The position numbers and the translations under genes were made by a program. Below, piece by piece: positions 43,988-45,946 of a stretch of 45,946 nucleotides of DNA. The stretch spans positions 1 through 45,946 of the forward strand of contig DGVM01000171.1 of NCBI GenBank assembly GCA_002395925.1, in the 5' to 3' direction. Under the pieces are notes generated by a model. It was not told the DNA's origin. It saw nothing but the letters and a program-made list of their open reading frames with translations, and ran no database searches. Within the stretch, counting starts at the first letter, position 1. Each line of letters opens with the position of its first letter. The stretch comes from Bacteroidales bacterium UBA4284. Its GTDB lineage: Bacteria > Bacteroidota > Bacteroidia > Bacteroidales > UBA932.

Positions 43988-44134
43988 TTAAAATGTCCAA
44001 GGATCACCAGGCTCCAGGCCTTCGTTGCCCCAGTCGTCGGGGCTTGCGCAAAGGATGTCCGGCAAAGCTTTGCCGAACTCCGCAAGAGGAATTCTGTATT
44101 CCTCCTTGGGTTTTGTCAATTGAGTCATAGGCAT
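43988..44134 (-). CDS. Tiny peptide gene upstream of fimbrillin-like lipoprotein (S5)
   Basis: A 48-codon ORF (or 46 from the second ATG at 44128) with KEEYRIPLAEFG near the start and GLEPGDPWTF at the end. It is the first gene behind a strong Bacteroidetes promoter and ends 13 bases before the lipoprotein start. Features shared with the other tiny genes: a Y-x-IP motif near the N-terminus (as in S1 and S3), no signal peptide, an acidic tail, and an aromatic near the end (as in S4). Being promoter-proximal here, it must be transcribed. Function unknown. Confidence 0.72.
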   Translation of the reverse strand: MPMTQLTKPKEEYRIPLAEFGKALPDILCASPDDWGNEGLEPGDPWTF

Positions 44135-44183
44135 TATGAGTTATTTAGTGTTTCCAACTGTGGTGCACTGTGGTGCAACGATG

Positions 44184-44213
44184 CAAATTTACGAATTTTC
44201 GGACAAAATCAAA
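44184..44213 (-). promoter_or_regulatory. Strong Bacteroidetes promoter for the S5/lipoprotein unit
   Basis: TTTG (44210-44213), an 18-base spacer and TAAATTTG (44184-44191) on the minus strand match the consensus fully. The leader to the S5 ATG would be about 45 bases. Confidence 0.75.
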
Positions 44214-44229
44214 ATAGACGGGCTCATTT

Positions 44230-44260
44230 TTTGAGTTTTTGAGGAATTTATTTAACTTGG
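44230..44260 (+). promoter_or_regulatory. Promoter with leaderless spacing for the GH20 gene
   Basis: TTTG (44230-44233), 19 bases, then TAACTTGG (44253-44260, one mismatch to TAnnTTTG). Four bases separate it from the ATG. It is divergent from the S5 promoter. Confidence 0.5.
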
Positions 44261-44264
44261 CGCC

Positions 44265-45800
44265 ATGAGATTCAGGCCGGCAATTCTTTTTCTTATCAGT
44301 TTTTTCCTTACATCATCGATTATCCCGCGCCCTGTGGAATACAGGCCCGACAGCTTGTCCAAGTACTCTGTGCAGGCGCTTGAAAAGCTGACGGTCCGGA
44401 TAGGACGCCGCTGCTCTGCGGCCTTCCGCAGAAAGGTTGCGCATCTTCCGGACTTCGCCGCCAGGGAAGCATATCTGCTGTCGGTGACGCCTGCCGGTGC
44501 GAGCATTCAGGCACTCACTCCGGAAGGGGAGTTCCGGGCACGCCAGACGCTTGCAAAGCTTTCTTCCTGCGACTCTTCGCGCCACTGCTGCACCATATTC
44601 GACTACCCCCGCTACCGGTATCGCGGACTCATGCTTGACGAATCCCGCAGCTTCAAGGGAAAGAAGTTTATCCTCAAGCAGATAGATGCTATGGCGCTGC
44701 TTGGACTGAACACCCTGCATCTGCATCTTACCGATGCCGCAGGCTGGCGCATCCAGATCGGCTCCCACCCTGAACTGACCCAAAAAACCGCATGGCGCAT
44801 AGGGATGACCTATACAGAGTGGGAGGCCAAAGGCTATCCCTTTGCAACTCAGGATACTCCCGAAGCCTACGGCGGATGCTATAGCCGGGAGGATTTGAAG
44901 GAAATAGTGAAATACGCCTCAGAACGTTATATACAGGTGATCCCCGAGATAGAGATGCCGGGGCATAGCATGGAAGTCAACCGTGCCTGTCCGCAAATTG
45001 CATGCGTCGATGCTGCCGGCAGGCGGCGAAACTTCAGCTGGGACCTTTGCCCCGGTAACGAAGGCACCTTCCTCCTGCTGGAAGACGTGCTGACAGAGGT
45101 GATTGACATATTCCCGTGCAAGTATGTCCACATAGGAGGCGACGAGGCCGTCATGCGCGACTGGCCGTCATGTGTCAACTGCCGCGCCAGGATGGATTCT
45201 CTCGGCTTCACCGATGTCCATGAACTTCAGGGCTACCTGGTGCGCCGCATTGCCTCATGGCTTGCGGAGCGTGGCCGCACTGTAATAGGGTGGGACGAAA
45301 TCATCGATGCCGGCCTTCCCGACGGAGCCGTAGTTATGAGCTGGCGCGGAACCGCCGGGGGGCAGAAGGCCGCCCGAGCAGGACACGACGTAATAATGTC
45401 TCCCAATTCGCACTGCTATTTCGATTATTATCAGGATCTTATACGGAAGGAGCCGCTTGCTGTCGGAGAACTTACCTCCCTGCACTGGGTCTATACGTTC
45501 GAACCCGGAGACGACCCTCACATCCTGGGCCTTCAGGCCAATCTGTGGTGTGAGAAGATTCCGACCGTGAGCCACGCCGAATACATGCTGTACCCGCGGC
45601 TTTTCGCCATTGCCGAAATCGGCTGGAGTCCCAAGGCGCCCGGACGCAGCGACGAAGAGTTCCGGGGGCGCGCAGAAGTGCTCGCGGGTGTTCTCAAATC
45701 GTTGGGTTACAACACATTCGACATGTCCACGGAGAGCGACTTCGCACGCGCCGGCATGCGCCGTACCCAGCGCGGAGAACTCATTTATCCTTCTTTCTGA
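44265..45800 (+). CDS. GH20 beta-N-acetylhexosaminidase
   Basis: A 511-residue enzyme with a signal peptide or N-terminal anchor (FRPAILFLISFFLTS), a small N-terminal GH20b-type domain (~35-115) and a GH20 barrel. The catalytic pair is in HIGGDEAV (Asp293, Glu294). YRGLMLDESRSF, LHLHLTDAAGWRIQI and PEIEMPGHS are typical GH20 barrel stretches. It removes terminal beta-linked GlcNAc or GalNAc, for example from host glycans, chitooligosaccharides or recycled wall sugars. It reads away from the lipoprotein units and shares a short divergent promoter region with them. Confidence 0.93.
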   Translation: MRFRPAILFLISFFLTSSIIPRPVEYRPDSLSKYSVQALEKLTVRIGRRCSAAFRRKVAHLPDFAAREAYLLSVTPAGASIQALTPEGEFRARQTLAKLSSCDSSRHCCTIFDYPRYRYRGLMLDESRSFKGKKFILKQIDAMALLGLNTLHLHLTDAAGWRIQIGSHPELTQKTAWRIGMTYTEWEAKGYPFATQDTPEAYGGCYSREDLKEIVKYASERYIQVIPEIEMPGHSMEVNRACPQIACVDAAGRRRNFSWDLCPGNEGTFLLLEDVLTEVIDIFPCKYVHIGGDEAVMRDWPSCVNCRARMDSLGFTDVHELQGYLVRRIASWLAERGRTVIGWDEIIDAGLPDGAVVMSWRGTAGGQKAARAGHDVIMSPNSHCYFDYYQDLIRKEPLAVGELTSLHWVYTFEPGDDPHILGLQANLWCEKIPTVSHAEYMLYPRLFAIAEIGWSPKAPGRSDEEFRGRAEVLAGVLKSLGYNTFDMSTESDFARAGMRRTQRGELIYPSF

Positions 45801-45839
45801 AGGATCTCCCGAGTGGGTCGTTGCTTGCGAAATATTATG

Positions 45840-45847
45840 TATATTTG
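45840..45847 (+). promoter_or_regulatory. Promoter -7 box for the gene at the right edge
   Basis: TATATTTG, a full match to TAnnTTTG, 23 bases before the ATG at 45871. The -33 element is unclear (TTGC-type). Confidence 0.55.
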
Positions 45848-45870
45848 TACGATTTAAGTCAGCAGGCATC

Positions 45871-45946
45871 ATGAGTGATTACGAGCAAATTAATCTGGAA
45901 GATTACACCCGGAGCGGAGAAGGCGGAACCGCCGTATCCTATACCC
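45871..45946 (+). CDS. N-terminus of a gene cut by the window edge
   Basis: Twenty-five codons are visible, opening MSDYEQINLEDYTRSGEGG and continuing TAVSYT. The GEGGxxxxY pattern so close to the start recalls the phosphotransferase-like proteins of the TIGR02172 kind, which open with a glycine-rich nucleotide loop, but this is recall from a short stretch and could be wrong. A promoter precedes it. Confidence 0.5.
   Translation, partial: MSDYEQINLEDYTRSGEGGTAVSYT

Noticed and set aside
7864..44134. Reading the tiny genes as RiPP precursors with a maturation system
   Set aside because: No radical SAM, cyclodehydratase, lanthipeptide or transporter gene occurs in the window, and the peptides lack a repeated core. 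Kept only as one weak option.

Overview
The window looks like chromosomal DNA of a fairly GC-rich Bacteroidales bacterium, probably gut-associated. Evidence read directly: a SusC/SusD pair, many outer-membrane lipoproteins with fimbrillin-like N-termini, promoters of the Bacteroidetes type (TAnnTTTG with an upstream TTTG), and glycoside hydrolases of families GH2, GH3, GH20 and a GH31 remnant. The base and gene style fit an Alistipes- or Cryptobacteroides-like lineage, but the genus cannot be fixed from the sequence alone.

Layout. 1-3.3 kb is a housekeeping edge: a small-membrane-protein/rhomboid/glutaredoxin-like operon on the minus strand that begins in a decayed flavin-reductase gene, facing a DEDDh exonuclease plus GreA-type factor pair on the plus strand. 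3.3-5.5 kb is a secreted histidine phosphatase fused to a phosphodiester glycosidase (NAGPA-type) domain. 5.5-25.3 kb is one long minus-strand operon: SusC, SusD, a DUF1735-GLUG lipoprotein, then five fimbrillin-like/GLUG lipoproteins, one ending in a phosphodiester glycosidase and one in an SGNH hydrolase. Three of them are preceded by tiny genes of 40-51 codons. 25.3-25.5 kb, upstream of SusC, is a 188-bp segment bounded by perfect 18-bp inverted repeats and carrying a complete Bacteroidetes promoter: a predicted phase-variable invertible promoter, in the ON orientation here. 25.6-35.2 kb is a GH2 beta-galactosidase-like gene followed 19 bp later by a 2407-residue two-module NRPS (C-A-T-C-A-T-reductase). 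35.4-39.9 kb (plus strand) holds a small secreted protein, a GH31 remnant, a GH3 glucosidase-like lipoprotein and RmuC. 40-44.1 kb (minus) has two paralogous fimbrillin-like lipoproteins, each preceded by another tiny gene. 44.3 kb to the end has a GH20 hexosaminidase and the start of a further gene.

How the parts may work together (inference): the invertible promoter would switch on a whole set of surface GLUG lipoproteins together with a SusC/D uptake pore. The phosphodiester glycosidases, phosphatase and SGNH esterase point to a phosphodiester-linked or acylated glycan as target. The tiny genes that sit directly in front of fimbrillin-like lipoprotein genes, at five places in two separate loci, look like an undescribed accessory family. 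The reductase-terminated NRPS predicts an N-acyl dipeptide aldehyde or derived pyrazinone, an unusual product to find in an operon with a glycoside hydrolase.
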